Assembly (NCBI RefSeq): GCF_002165775.1
Contig: NZ_NDYP01000003.1
Span: forward strand, 186,001 to 250,000
Length of the DNA: 64,000 bases
Reading direction: 5' to 3'
From: Campylobacter concisus
Lineage (GTDB): Bacteria > Campylobacterota > Campylobacteria > Campylobacterales > Campylobacteraceae
Shown: piece by piece, positions 54,901 to 62,275 of the stretch
Layout: the number at the start of each line of letters is the position of its first letter
How positions within the stretch are numbered: position 1 is the first letter of the stretch
Made by a program: the position numbers and the translations under genes
Notes under the pieces: generated by a model
What the model saw: only the letters and a program-made list of their open reading frames with translations
The model's database searches: none
Told to the model about the DNA's origin: nothing

Positions 54901-55914
54901 AATTTTATCAATTATCTCTTTTGCTCCATTTGGCAAAAGGATCTCTTTTAGAGCTTTACTGCTTTTGTTTAGATCAAAATTTTCTATCATTCTTATGACT
55001 TCGTCTTTGTTCAGAATTTCTCCATTTTGCAAGCAAATTTCAGCAATGCCCTTATCTTTTAAAAATTTAGCGTTATAAAGCTGATGATTACCAGCAGCAT
55101 AAGGAAATGGCACAAAGATAGATGGCAAAGCATTTGCACAAAGCTCCCAAAGCGAGCTAGCTCCTGCTCTTGAGATAGCAAGATCAGCCTCGCTCATCTT
55201 CTTTTCTATCTCTTTACTAAATTCAAAAATTTCTAGATTTGTTTCATCAAAGCCAAGTTCATCATATCTTTTTTTAAGTTCATCAAAACCATTTTTGCCA
55301 CATTGATGAATTATCTTTATGCCTTTTTCTTTGAGATATGGAGCTAAATTTATAGCTAGCTCGTTTATCGCTTTTGCACCTTGCGAGCCACCTAAAAATA
55401 AAATAGTCTTTAGCCTATTTCTCATCCTCGCACTATCAAAAAATTTCTTTGCAACGGGATAAGGGTGGGGCGAAGTTTCATCATAAGAGCTAAAAAAGCC
55501 TTTTGCATAGGGCTTTAAAATTTTATTTAATTTGCCCATTACAGCATTTTGTTCGTGAATAAAAAGTGGTGTTTTCGAGATGATAGCTGCGATCGCTGCC
55601 GGTGCTGCCGAGTAGCCGCCTACGCTAATAACTGCCTTAACGCCATTTTGCTTAAAAATTTTCCTGCATTTTAAAGCAAGATTTACGATATTTGTTAGTG
55701 ATTTTATTTTAGCAAAGCCTCTTTTATTTACCACGCCACTACTTGGTAAGAAAAATTTTTGTAAAAAATTCTCATCATTTTCAAACCAAAATTTATCTTG
55801 ACCGCTAGTTGAACCAATAAAAATGGGCTTAATATTTCGTCTATTTAGCTCCTCGCAAAAGCTTCTTGCGATCGCTAAATGCCCACCAGTGCCTCCACCG
55901 CAAATAACAATCAT
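54892..55914 (-). CDS. murG: UDP-GlcNAc:lipid I N-acetylglucosaminyltransferase MurG
   Basis: Makes lipid II from lipid I at the inner membrane face. The N-terminal VICGGGTGGHLAIA loop, GGYSAAPAAIAAI, FIHEQNAVMGK, LFLGGSQGAKAIN and the donor-site SRAGASSLWEL with FVPFPYAAGNHQ are all present. The length of 340 is typical for Epsilon relatives. The ATG overlaps the ftsW stop by four bases. Confidence 0.96.
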   Translation of the reverse strand: MIVICGGGTGGHLAIARSFCEELNRRNIKPIFIGSTSGQDKFWFENDENFLQKFFLPSSGVVNKRGFAKIKSLTNIVNLALKCRKIFKQNGVKAVISVGGYSAAPAAIAAIISKTPLFIHEQNAVMGKLNKILKPYAKGFFSSYDETSPHPYPVAKKFFDSARMRNRLKTILFLGGSQGAKAINELAINLAPYLKEKGIKIIHQCGKNGFDELKKRYDELGFDETNLEIFEFSKEIEKKMSEADLAISRAGASSLWELCANALPSIFVPFPYAAGNHQLYNAKFLKDKGIAEICLQNGEILNKDEVIRMIENFDLNKSSKALKEILLPNGAKEIIDKILN

Positions 55915-57071
55915 AATTTTGCCCTTTTACTAACCATCAAAACCATGCCGATACCGATACAAATCGCAAGCACAGAGCTACCACCGTAACTAAGAAATGG
56001 CACAGCAATACCCTTGATAGGCGTGATCGATGTGATACCATAGCTATTCATTAAAAATGAAAACGATAATATAAGTCCTACACCAAGCGTAAATAGATGA
56101 TAGACCTTATTTTCGCTTCTGGCTGAAATTCTAAAAATTCTATAAAGTAGCGTTATAAATATAGCTACGATACACAAAATACCAAAAACACCGACCTCTT
56201 CAGCGATACCAGCTAATACAAAGTCAGTATGGACCTCACTTAAAAAGCCGAGTTTAAAGATACCAGCGCCAAGCCCTTCGCCGAAAAATTCGCCATGCTT
56301 TATAGCGTTTAATGAGTGAGAAATTTGATATGGCTCTGGCGCATCAGCTACTCTTAATACATCTGCAACGCTGTCAGGTAAGAAAGAAAGCACCATATTT
56401 TGTATCGTGCCCCACCATGACTTTATACGTAAAATTCTATGCTCAGAGCTGATTATCGCTACAGTCATAACAAAAGCAGCTCCTAAGATACCGATGCTAA
56501 AAAGTCTCGCACTTGCTCCTGCAAAAAGTGCCATCGTCACAAATGTAAGTGCCAACACGACCACTTGACCAAGGTCATTTTGCATAACAGCGATAAGAAA
56601 GATAGCAACACCAAAAAGAATAATATAAGGCATAAGTATCTTAATCTCATCTAGCAAGGTCCTTTTGCCTTCACTAAATTTTCTAGTAAAACTCCAAGCT
56701 AAGAAATAGACAAAACCAATTTTAAAAAACTCAACTGGAGCTAGCGAAAAGCCAGGTAGTCTAATCCAACGCCTAGCACCACCAGCGTCAGTCACCATTG
56801 AAGCTGGCAATGCATGCATTAGCCCCATGGCGATACCGCAAGATATAAGAAGGCCAAATCCTATCCAAACAAGCGTCTTTTCAGGATTGAGCCTGGAGAG
56901 CCACCACATGAGAAAAATTCCTATACAACCAACAATAAACTGGCGGATGAAAAAGTGAAATTCGTCGTAATTAAAAAATAAAACCGTAAAAACTGGCAAA
57001 GATAGTGAAAAAATAATGCTTATAGCGATCAAAGTCGAACAAAGATAGAAAATAATCTTATCAACTGCCAA
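55911..57071 (-). CDS. ftsW: Peptidoglycan glycosyltransferase FtsW
   Basis: SEDS-family septal peptidoglycan polymerase with about ten membrane helices, 386 residues. Signature segments are GGARRWIRLPGFSLAPVEFFK (split here as GGARRWIRLPG and LAPVEFFKIG), MQNDLGQVVVLALTFV, the catalytic-loop region HTDFVLAGIAEEVG and the C-terminal IKGIAVPFLSYGGSS. Adjacency to murG supports FtsW over RodA. The start is a TTG at 57071 behind ggag; a -10-like TATACT (57101-57106, minus) lies 30 bases upstream. Confidence 0.93.
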   Translation of the reverse strand: MAVDKIIFYLCSTLIAISIIFSLSLPVFTVLFFNYDEFHFFIRQFIVGCIGIFLMWWLSRLNPEKTLVWIGFGLLISCGIAMGLMHALPASMVTDAGGARRWIRLPGFSLAPVEFFKIGFVYFLAWSFTRKFSEGKRTLLDEIKILMPYIILFGVAIFLIAVMQNDLGQVVVLALTFVTMALFAGASARLFSIGILGAAFVMTVAIISSEHRILRIKSWWGTIQNMVLSFLPDSVADVLRVADAPEPYQISHSLNAIKHGEFFGEGLGAGIFKLGFLSEVHTDFVLAGIAEEVGVFGILCIVAIFITLLYRIFRISARSENKVYHLFTLGVGLILSFSFLMNSYGITSITPIKGIAVPFLSYGGSSVLAICIGIGMVLMVSKRAKL

Positions 57072-57137
57072 AATTTAGCTCCAAGTTTAAAAAGTGCCAA
57101 AGTATAATAAAAAACGGCTTACAAAGATATTATTTGC

Positions 57138-57143
57138 TATAAT
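57138..57143 (+). promoter_or_regulatory. Promoter -10 box (TATAAT) for murI
   Basis: TGCTATAAT, an extended perfect -10, lies 21 bases before the murI ATG in the divergent ftsW/murI gap. Confidence 0.6.
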
Positions 57144-57163
57144 TGCAAGCTTTAAGGAAGGGC

Positions 57164-57952
57164 ATGAAGATAGGTATATTTGACTCAGGACTTGGTGGAC
57201 TAAGCGTCTTAAACGAAGCTTTAAGTAAGCTTAGCGAGCATGAATTTTTATATTACGCAGATGTAAAAAATGTCCCATATGGACAAAAGAGTAGGGATGA
57301 GATATTAAAATTTAGCTTTGATGCGGTTAAATTTCTCATAGAAAATGGCTCAAACGCTGTTGTAGTAGCTTGTAACACAGCAACAAGCGTGGCAATAAAA
57401 GATATTAGAGCAAAGTTAAGTGTGCCAATCATCGGCATGGAGCCAGCCATAAAAAAGGCTCATGACTTAAGCTATAATGATGCCTTAAAAACGCTTGTCA
57501 TAGCCACTCCAGTCACCGTAAATGGTGCAAAGCTAAAAGAGCTGATCATAAATTTACACGCAAAAGATAAGACTGAGCTGCTCGCTCTACCTCGCCTTGT
57601 AAATTTTGCTGAAAATGGAGAATTTGACACCGAGAATGTGAAATCATATCTAAAAGAAGAGTTAGCCAAATTTGATCTAAGCAAATTTGGGTTTTTAGTG
57701 CTTGGCTGCACGCACTTTAACTATTTTAAAGATAGCCTAAGAGAAATTTTGCCGCCAAATATAAGTATAATTGATGGCAACGAAGGGACAATAAACCGCC
57801 TTGTTAGCGAGCTTGGGCTTACAATTTCAAATGCAAATTTAACTTCAAATGTGAAATTTTTCTACTCTGGTGCCGAGATGTACGAGCAAAGCGAACTAGA
57901 AAAAATTTCAAGAAATTTAGCTAGATTAGAGAAGATGAGGGCGATCTGCTAG
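57164..57952 (+). CDS. murI: Glutamate racemase
   Basis: Supplies D-glutamate for peptidoglycan. It starts at ATG 57164 (aaggaag ribosome binding site), giving MKIGIFDSGLGGLSVLNE; the frame extends 7 codons upstream into the promoter. Catalytic Cys residues lie in VVACNTATSVAI and VLGCTHFNYF, and the substrate-binding YYADVKNVPYG is present. Length 262. With murG, ftsW and murA the window carries four peptidoglycan genes. Confidence 0.95.
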   Translation: MKIGIFDSGLGGLSVLNEALSKLSEHEFLYYADVKNVPYGQKSRDEILKFSFDAVKFLIENGSNAVVVACNTATSVAIKDIRAKLSVPIIGMEPAIKKAHDLSYNDALKTLVIATPVTVNGAKLKELIINLHAKDKTELLALPRLVNFAENGEFDTENVKSYLKEELAKFDLSKFGFLVLGCTHFNYFKDSLREILPPNISIIDGNEGTINRLVSELGLTISNANLTSNVKFFYSGAEMYEQSELEKISRNLARLEKMRAIC

Positions 57953-57979
57953 GTTAAATTTAACTAAATATCACAAGTA

Positions 57980-58006
57980 AAAATTTAGAAAAATACACTA
58001 AATTTT
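57980..58006. terminator. Possible bidirectional terminator between murI and the DedA gene
   Basis: Inverted repeat aaaatttag/ctaaatttt (57980-57988, 57998-58006) with a 9-base loop in the convergent gap; A/T runs flank both sides. The stem is AT-rich, so the support is moderate. Confidence 0.4.
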
Positions 58007-58024
58007 ACATATTTTTATATGTAT

Positions 58025-58615
58025 TTAGCCTTTTCTTTGCTTTATTATATAGACTACACTTATTACTACAACCACCGCTAAAAGAGCGATCGTGATTATT
58101 AAAAGTGTCTGTTTATCAGGGTTTGAGCCTATAAAATAGCCGACTCCAAGTAAAACAGCACACCAAATCCCAGCTCCAAGTGAGGTAAATAGGCAAAATC
58201 TAAAAATGTTCATCTTAGCAAGTCCGGCTGGTAGGCTGATGTATTGACGAATGCCAGGAATCAGACGTGAGTTAAATGTAGAAATTTCGCCGTGTTTATT
58301 GAAAAATGCCTCAAATTTATCCATTTTTTCGTGAGTAATTCCCACAAATTTGCCGTATTTTAAAACGATCTCGCGACCAAAAAAGTAGCAAAGATAATAG
58401 TTAAAAATAGCTCCAAGTAAGCTACCAAGCGTGCCTGCAAGAAAGGCCAAAACTAAACTCATTTCACCTTTATGCGCCAAATAGCCAGCCGGTATCATCG
58501 CGACCTCACTTGGAAATGGAAAAAATGAGCTTTCTAAAAACATCATCACAAATATGCCAGCATAACCCCAGCTACTTACGCTCGCAACTATAAAATCAAT
58601 AACATCATGCAGCAT
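58025..58615 (-). CDS. DedA-family membrane protein
   Basis: Inner-membrane protein of 196 residues with four to five hydrophobic segments. Family marks include [21 protein letters not shown] (split as [12 protein letters not shown] and MIPAGYLA), [20 protein letters not shown] and [22 protein letters not shown]. DedA proteins are implicated in membrane lipid flipping (undecaprenyl phosphate, PE) and proton-motive-force homeostasis; the substrate here is not determined. A good aggaa ribosome binding site precedes the ATG. Confidence 0.88.
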   Translation of the reverse strand: MLHDVIDFIVASVSSWGYAGIFVMMFLESSFFPFPSEVAMIPAGYLAHKGEMSLVLAFLAGTLGSLLGAIFNYYLCYFFGREIVLKYGKFVGITHEKMDKFEAFFNKHGEISTFNSRLIPGIRQYISLPAGLAKMNIFRFCLFTSLGAGIWCAVLLGVGYFIGSNPDKQTLLIITIALLAVVVVISVVYIIKQRKG

Positions 58616-58724
58616 TTAAATTCCTGAAAAATTTTAAAGTGAGCCATTTTAGCAAAGCATAGCTTAAGCTTTTTGACAAAAATAAAGAGAGTTTATAGCT
58701 TATTAAAACAAGATGAAAGTAGAA

Positions 58725-58752
58725 ATAAAATAGGGCGAAAGCTCGCCCCGTT
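58725..58752 (-). terminator. Intrinsic terminator after the second metQ
   Basis: On the minus strand GGGCGA/TCGCCC (58743-58748 with 58733-58738) with a 4-base loop, followed by TATTTTATTT. It ends the metNI-metQ-metQ transcript. Confidence 0.75.
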
Positions 58753-58753
58753 T

Positions 58754-59533
58754 TTAAAATGCAGGTATAACCTCGCCTTTGTAGCGAGTGATGATGAAAT
58801 TTTTAGTATCAGTACTAAGCACCGCATCAACTAAAGCTTTGATCTTAGGATTGTTCTCGTTGCCAGCTCTTGTGACGATGATGTTAGCGTATGGGCTATT
58901 GGCATCTTCAAGTAAAAGTGCGTCTTTTGCCACGCTCATGCCAAGATCAAGGACGAAATTTGTGCTAATAGCAGCGATATCGACATCATCAAGCGTTCTT
59001 GGGATCTGAGCACCTTCTAACTCTACAAATTGTAAATTTTTAGGATTTTTAGTTATGTCATTTACAGTTGCAACTTTTACGTTTTTATCGATCTCTATAA
59101 GACCAGCTTTTTCTAAAATTCTAAGCGCTCTGTTGCCATTTGACGGATCGTAAGCGATCGCCACTTTTGAGCCATCTTTTAGCTCTTTTATGTTTTTTAT
59201 CTTTTTAGAGTAAAAGCCAAGTGGTTCTACGTGCACGCTTGCAACGCTTACAAGATGCAGGCCTCTAGCCTTGTTTTGCTCCTCAAGATATGGTAAATGC
59301 TGAAAGAAATTTGCGTCTAAGCTGCCATCTTCTGTAGCGACATTTGGTATCGAATAGTCTGAAATTTCAGATATAACAAGGTCGTAGCCCTTATCTTTTA
59401 GCTTTGGTTTTACAAATTCTAAAATTTCAGCGTGTGGCACTGGTGAGACGCCAACAGTGATAGTGTGGTCTTTGTCAGCTGCGTGAAGGCTTAGAGCAAC
59501 TAAAGATGCGGTTAAAAGTTTGATAATTTTCAT
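58754..59533 (-). CDS. metQ: Methionine ABC transporter substrate-binding protein MetQ, second copy
   Basis: NlpA-family periplasmic binding protein for methionine. From ATG 59533 (aaagga ribosome binding site; the frame runs 17 codons further) the product is 259 residues. The signal LLTASLVALSLHA ends before ADKDHTITVGVSPVPHAEIL and has no lipobox Cys. The family core is seen in ISDYSIPNVATEDGSLDANF and FQHLPYLEEQNK. It is close to the upstream copy (same layout and ~half the residues on reading) and differs mostly in binding-site flanks, so ligand preference may differ. Confidence 0.92.
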   Translation of the reverse strand: MKIIKLLTASLVALSLHAADKDHTITVGVSPVPHAEILEFVKPKLKDKGYDLVISEISDYSIPNVATEDGSLDANFFQHLPYLEEQNKARGLHLVSVASVHVEPLGFYSKKIKNIKELKDGSKVAIAYDPSNGNRALRILEKAGLIEIDKNVKVATVNDITKNPKNLQFVELEGAQIPRTLDDVDIAAISTNFVLDLGMSVAKDALLLEDANSPYANIIVTRAGNENNPKIKALVDAVLSTDTKNFIITRYKGEVIPAF

Positions 59534-59553
59534 TGTTTTTCCTTTTTTTGGTT

Positions 59554-59592
59554 TAAGCGACGCTAAAAAGGTAAAAGCTTCCACGTCGCTTA
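59554..59592 (-). promoter_or_regulatory. Hairpin between the two metQ genes
   Basis: A 9-bp perfect inverted repeat (59554-59562 with 59584-59592) around TAAGCGACG, 21-base loop, lies between the first metQ stop and the second metQ ribosome binding site. No U-run follows on the minus strand. It may stabilise the upstream message or trim readthrough, so that the two binding proteins are made in unequal amounts. Confidence 0.5.
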
Positions 59593-59605
59593 TTTAAATT
59601 TTTAA

Positions 59606-60388
59606 TTAAAATGCTGGAAGGATAGCGCCGTTATATTTTATCTCGATAAATTTTTTAACTTCTGATGAGTTTATTGCTTTATCAAGAGCCTTTATTTTAG
59701 GGCTATTTTCGTTGCCAGACTTTACTACAACGTAGTTTACATACGGGCTATTTTTGCTTTCAAGCACAAGTGCGTCTTTTACTGGATTAAGATTAGCATT
59801 TAGAGCGTAATTTGTGTTGATAACTGCAATAGTAACGTCATCAAGCGTTCTTGGTACTTGAGCAGTCTCTATCTCTTCAAATTTAAGCTTTTTAGGGTTA
59901 TCAACTATATCAAGCGGAGTTTTTAGTGGATTATCATTTAGCTTAATAAGTCCAGCATTTGCAAGAATATCTAAAGCACGGCTTTCATTTGTCGGATCAT
60001 TTGGGACAGATACAGTCGAACCATCTTTTAGATCCTTGATGTCTTTTATCTTTTTAGAATAAACTCCCATTGGCTCAAGGTGAACGCCAACTGTTTTTAT
60101 AAGATGAGTGCCCTTGTTTTTGTTAAATTCGTCCAAATATGGAAGGTGCTGAAAGAAGTTTGCGTCAAGGTCGCCGTCCTCTGTCGCAAGGTTTGGCGTG
60201 GTGTAGTCGTTAAATTCTTTGATCTCAAGTGTGTAGCCATCTTTTGCCAAAATAGGCTTTACAACCTCTAAAATTTCAGCATGTGGAATAGGTGTAGCAC
60301 CAACGATTATTGTTTTTGATTTATCAGCTGCATTTGCACTTACACTAAGACCAAGAGCAACTAAAGAAGTGAGAAGTAGTTTTTTCAT
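59606..60388 (-). CDS. metQ: Methionine ABC transporter substrate-binding protein MetQ, first copy
   Basis: Periplasmic methionine-binding protein, 260 residues, with signal MKKLLLTSLVALGLSVSANA and mature start ADKSKTIIVGATPIPHAEIL. No Cys follows the hydrophobic core, so it is likely a soluble periplasmic protein and not a lipoprotein like E. coli MetQ. The core FNDYTTPNLATEDGDLDANF and SVPNDPTNESRALDILA is typical. The gene is preceded by a 256-base leader holding a Met/Cys-rich short ORF and several hairpins, one of which can mask its aagga ribosome binding site. Confidence 0.93.
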   Translation of the reverse strand: MKKLLLTSLVALGLSVSANAADKSKTIIVGATPIPHAEILEVVKPILAKDGYTLEIKEFNDYTTPNLATEDGDLDANFFQHLPYLDEFNKNKGTHLIKTVGVHLEPMGVYSKKIKDIKDLKDGSTVSVPNDPTNESRALDILANAGLIKLNDNPLKTPLDIVDNPKKLKFEEIETAQVPRTLDDVTIAVINTNYALNANLNPVKDALVLESKNSPYVNYVVVKSGNENSPKIKALDKAINSSEVKKFIEIKYNGAILPAF

Positions 60389-60391
60389 TTA

Positions 60392-60431
60392 TTATCCTTT
60401 TTTAAAATTTGCCAAGCACCAAAAAGGATAA
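60392..60431 (-). promoter_or_regulatory. Hairpin masking the metQ ribosome binding site
   Basis: In the metQ-sense RNA, UUAUCCUUUUU (plus 60421-60431) can pair with AAAAAAGGAUAA (plus 60392-60403), an 11-bp stem with a ~17-base loop. The 3' arm contains the Shine-Dalgarno AAGGA just before AUG 60388. It would repress translation unless opened by upstream folding or a ribosome. Confidence 0.5.
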
Positions 60432-60448
60432 ATTTAAGCTAGAGGATT

Positions 60449-60509
60449 AAATTTCTTTTTAAGCGCTTAAGCTAGTTCTAAGCACTTAAAAAGAAATTTT
60501 GTGCTTAGA
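60449..60509 (-). promoter_or_regulatory. Mutually exclusive hairpins in the metQ leader (putative attenuator)
   Basis: Two RNA folds share one segment. Hairpin A pairs plus 60501-60509 with 60477-60485 (9 bp, TCTAAGCAC/GTGCTTAGA in the minus-strand RNA). Hairpin B pairs 60479-60499 with 60449-60469 (21 bp, 9-base loop). The only imperfection in B is a U-G pair in the metQ-sense RNA, but a C-A mismatch in the opposite RNA, so B is built for the minus strand. A begins 2 bases after the stop codon of the short ORF, so a ribosome finishing that ORF would block A and allow B. No classic U-run follows B. Confidence 0.55.
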
Positions 60510-60511
60510 GA

Positions 60512-60571
60512 TTAGTCTTTCGACAACGAGTTTTTTAATAGGCGGCACATCTGGCACATATCTGATTTCAT
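60512..60571 (-). CDS. Putative Met/Cys-rich leader peptide upstream of metQ
   Basis: A 19-codon ORF, MKSDMCQMCRLLKNSLSKD, with start ATG at 60571, stop TAA at 60514-60512 and a good Shine-Dalgarno (AAAGGA, 6-7 bases before the ATG). The peptide has two adjacent Met-Cys pairs at positions 5-6 and 8-9, striking in a leader of a methionine-uptake gene. It lies 73 bases after metI and 123 bases before metQ, directly in front of alternative hairpins. A leader that senses sulfur-amino-acid supply by ribosome stalling fits; a tiny CxxC metal- or redox-binding peptide is another possibility. Confidence 0.55.
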   Translation of the reverse strand: MKSDMCQMCRLLKNSLSKD

Positions 60572-60644
60572 CTTTTTTCCTTTCAGCTAAAATTAATTTG
60601 GCAATTTTAAGAAAAAAAGCTTAAAATCAGATAAAAATGTGGTC

Positions 60645-61319
60645 CTATTTTTTTGAAATTTTATAGAGATAGTTACCTAAAACCTGGAAAATTTGAACCA
60701 TTATGATAAGAATAACCACAGTGTAGAGCATTATATCTGGGCGAAATCTTTGATAGCCGTAGTTTATAGCGACAGAGCCAAGCCCGCCACCACCAACTGC
60801 ACCAGCCATTGCTGAAAAGCCGATGTTTACGATAAGCGTTAGCGTAAATGCCGAGATGATACCAGGAAGCGCCTCTACAAACATCACGCGAAAAATGATC
60901 TGAAATTTCGAGCTACCAAAACTTTGAGCAGCTTCGATGATGCCTTTATCAACCTCTTTTAGCGCATTTTCAATGAGCCTTGCTACAAATGGGGCCGCTC
61001 CGATAGTTAGCGGAACGATCGCAGCTGTGGTGCCAATACTAGTACCTACGATCATTTTTGTAATTGGAAAGAGCACGATGATTAAAATGATAAACGGAAA
61101 GCTTCTAAGCACGTTTATAACGATATCAAGTACAAGATAAAGCTGCTTGTTTGGCTTTAGTCCGTCTTTATCTGAAAGGATGAGTAAAACCGCAGGTATA
61201 AGGCCTATGGCAAAGGCGAGCAGGGTGGAGACGATGCTCATATATAGCGTTTCGCCGATAGCTGGCAAAAGTATCCTAGAAAAAACATCTGGAAATTTAG
61301 AAAAATCAATACCAAACAT
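60645..61319 (-). CDS. metI: Methionine ABC transporter permease MetI
   Basis: Inner-membrane permease of the MetNIQ importer, about 224 residues with five hydrophobic segments. The start ATG 61319 overlaps the metN stop (TGATG); the frame extends 5 codons upstream. The permease EAA-type loop is seen in KEVDKGIIEAAQSFGSSKFQ (about 130-149), followed by LPGIISAFTLTLIVNIGFSAMAG, split as LPGIISAF and NIGFSAMAGAVGGGGLGS. The stop precedes the leader region by 73 bases. Confidence 0.95.
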   Translation of the reverse strand: MFGIDFSKFPDVFSRILLPAIGETLYMSIVSTLLAFAIGLIPAVLLILSDKDGLKPNKQLYLVLDIVINVLRSFPFIILIIVLFPITKMIVGTSIGTTAAIVPLTIGAAPFVARLIENALKEVDKGIIEAAQSFGSSKFQIIFRVMFVEALPGIISAFTLTLIVNIGFSAMAGAVGGGGLGSVAINYGYQRFRPDIMLYTVVILIIMVQIFQVLGNYLYKISKK

Positions 61320-62275
61320 CAAGCAACCTCCCATAAAACGCCACTTTGCTTGATATAGTTAAGCACGTTTTCTTTATCTTTTTCATCTATATTTATGACA
61401 AGTGAGCCAAGGACGTTGTCGTTTAGCTTTTCAAGCTTGCCCCAGACTATGTTAAAGTCGATGTTTAGGCTTCTGGCCATGTGCGTGATCACGCTATTTT
61501 GAGCCACTTCTTTTGGAAAAAATAGCCTGATATTTGTGCCAGTGCTCGGCAAAATTTCGACTTCACCCAAAAACTCTTTCATCTTCTCATCTGGCTTTAA
61601 AAATAGCTCTTCAATACTTCCAGAGCCTATGATCTTGCCGCCTTCAAGCAAGATGGCGCGTTTTGCGATCGATTTTACTACCTCCATCTCGTGCGTGACG
61701 ATGACGACGCTGATGTCTAGCTCTTTGTTTATCTTTTCAAGCAATTCTAAAATTTGATTTGTCGTGTTTGGATCAAGAGCCGAAGTCGCCTCGTCGCTTA
61801 GTAGAATTTTAGGATTTAAAGCAAGCGCTCTAGCGATGGCGACGCGCTGTTTTTGACCGCCACTTAGCTCGCTTGGATAGCTTTTTGCCTTGCTTTCAAG
61901 ACCGACTAAATTTAAAAGTTCTCTCACTCTTTTTTCAGTTTCATCGCTTTTATAGCCCCAAAATTTAAGCGGAGTAGCCACGTTTTCAAAGACGTTTTTT
62001 CTAGCCATCAAGGCAAAATGCTGAAATATCATTCCAACATCTCGCCTTAAAATTCTTTGCTGCATCTCATCTAAATTTTTTATCTCTTGATCAAAGACTT
62101 TTAAGCTCCCACCTTGATAGCTTTCTAGACCGTTTATGCATCTTAAAAGTGTTGACTTGCCAGCGCCGCTGTGTCCTACAATAGCAAAAATTTCACCCTT
62201 TTTAACCTCTAAATTTATATCAAAAAGGATCTGCGTATCACCATAAAATTTGCTTAATTTCTCTATTTTTATCAC
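61319..62275 (-). CDS. metN: Methionine ABC transporter ATP-binding protein MetN
   Basis: ATPase of the methionine importer, 318 residues. Walker A is [18 protein letters not shown], the signature [15 protein letters not shown], Walker [14 protein letters not shown], switch His in [11 protein letters not shown]. The C-terminal ~75 residues ([31 protein letters not shown]) form the ACT-like NIL domain that binds methionine and inhibits transport when the cell is full. The GTG start overlaps the valS stop by one base (TAGTG), so the metNI genes are translationally tied to valS. Confidence 0.95.
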   Translation of the reverse strand: MIKIEKLSKFYGDTQILFDINLEVKKGEIFAIVGHSGAGKSTLLRCINGLESYQGGSLKVFDQEIKNLDEMQQRILRRDVGMIFQHFALMARKNVFENVATPLKFWGYKSDETEKRVRELLNLVGLESKAKSYPSELSGGQKQRVAIARALALNPKILLSDEATSALDPNTTNQILELLEKINKELDISVVIVTHEMEVVKSIAKRAILLEGGKIIGSGSIEELFLKPDEKMKEFLGEVEILPSTGTNIRLFFPKEVAQNSVITHMARSLNIDFNIVWGKLEKLNDNVLGSLVINIDEKDKENVLNYIKQSGVLWEVA

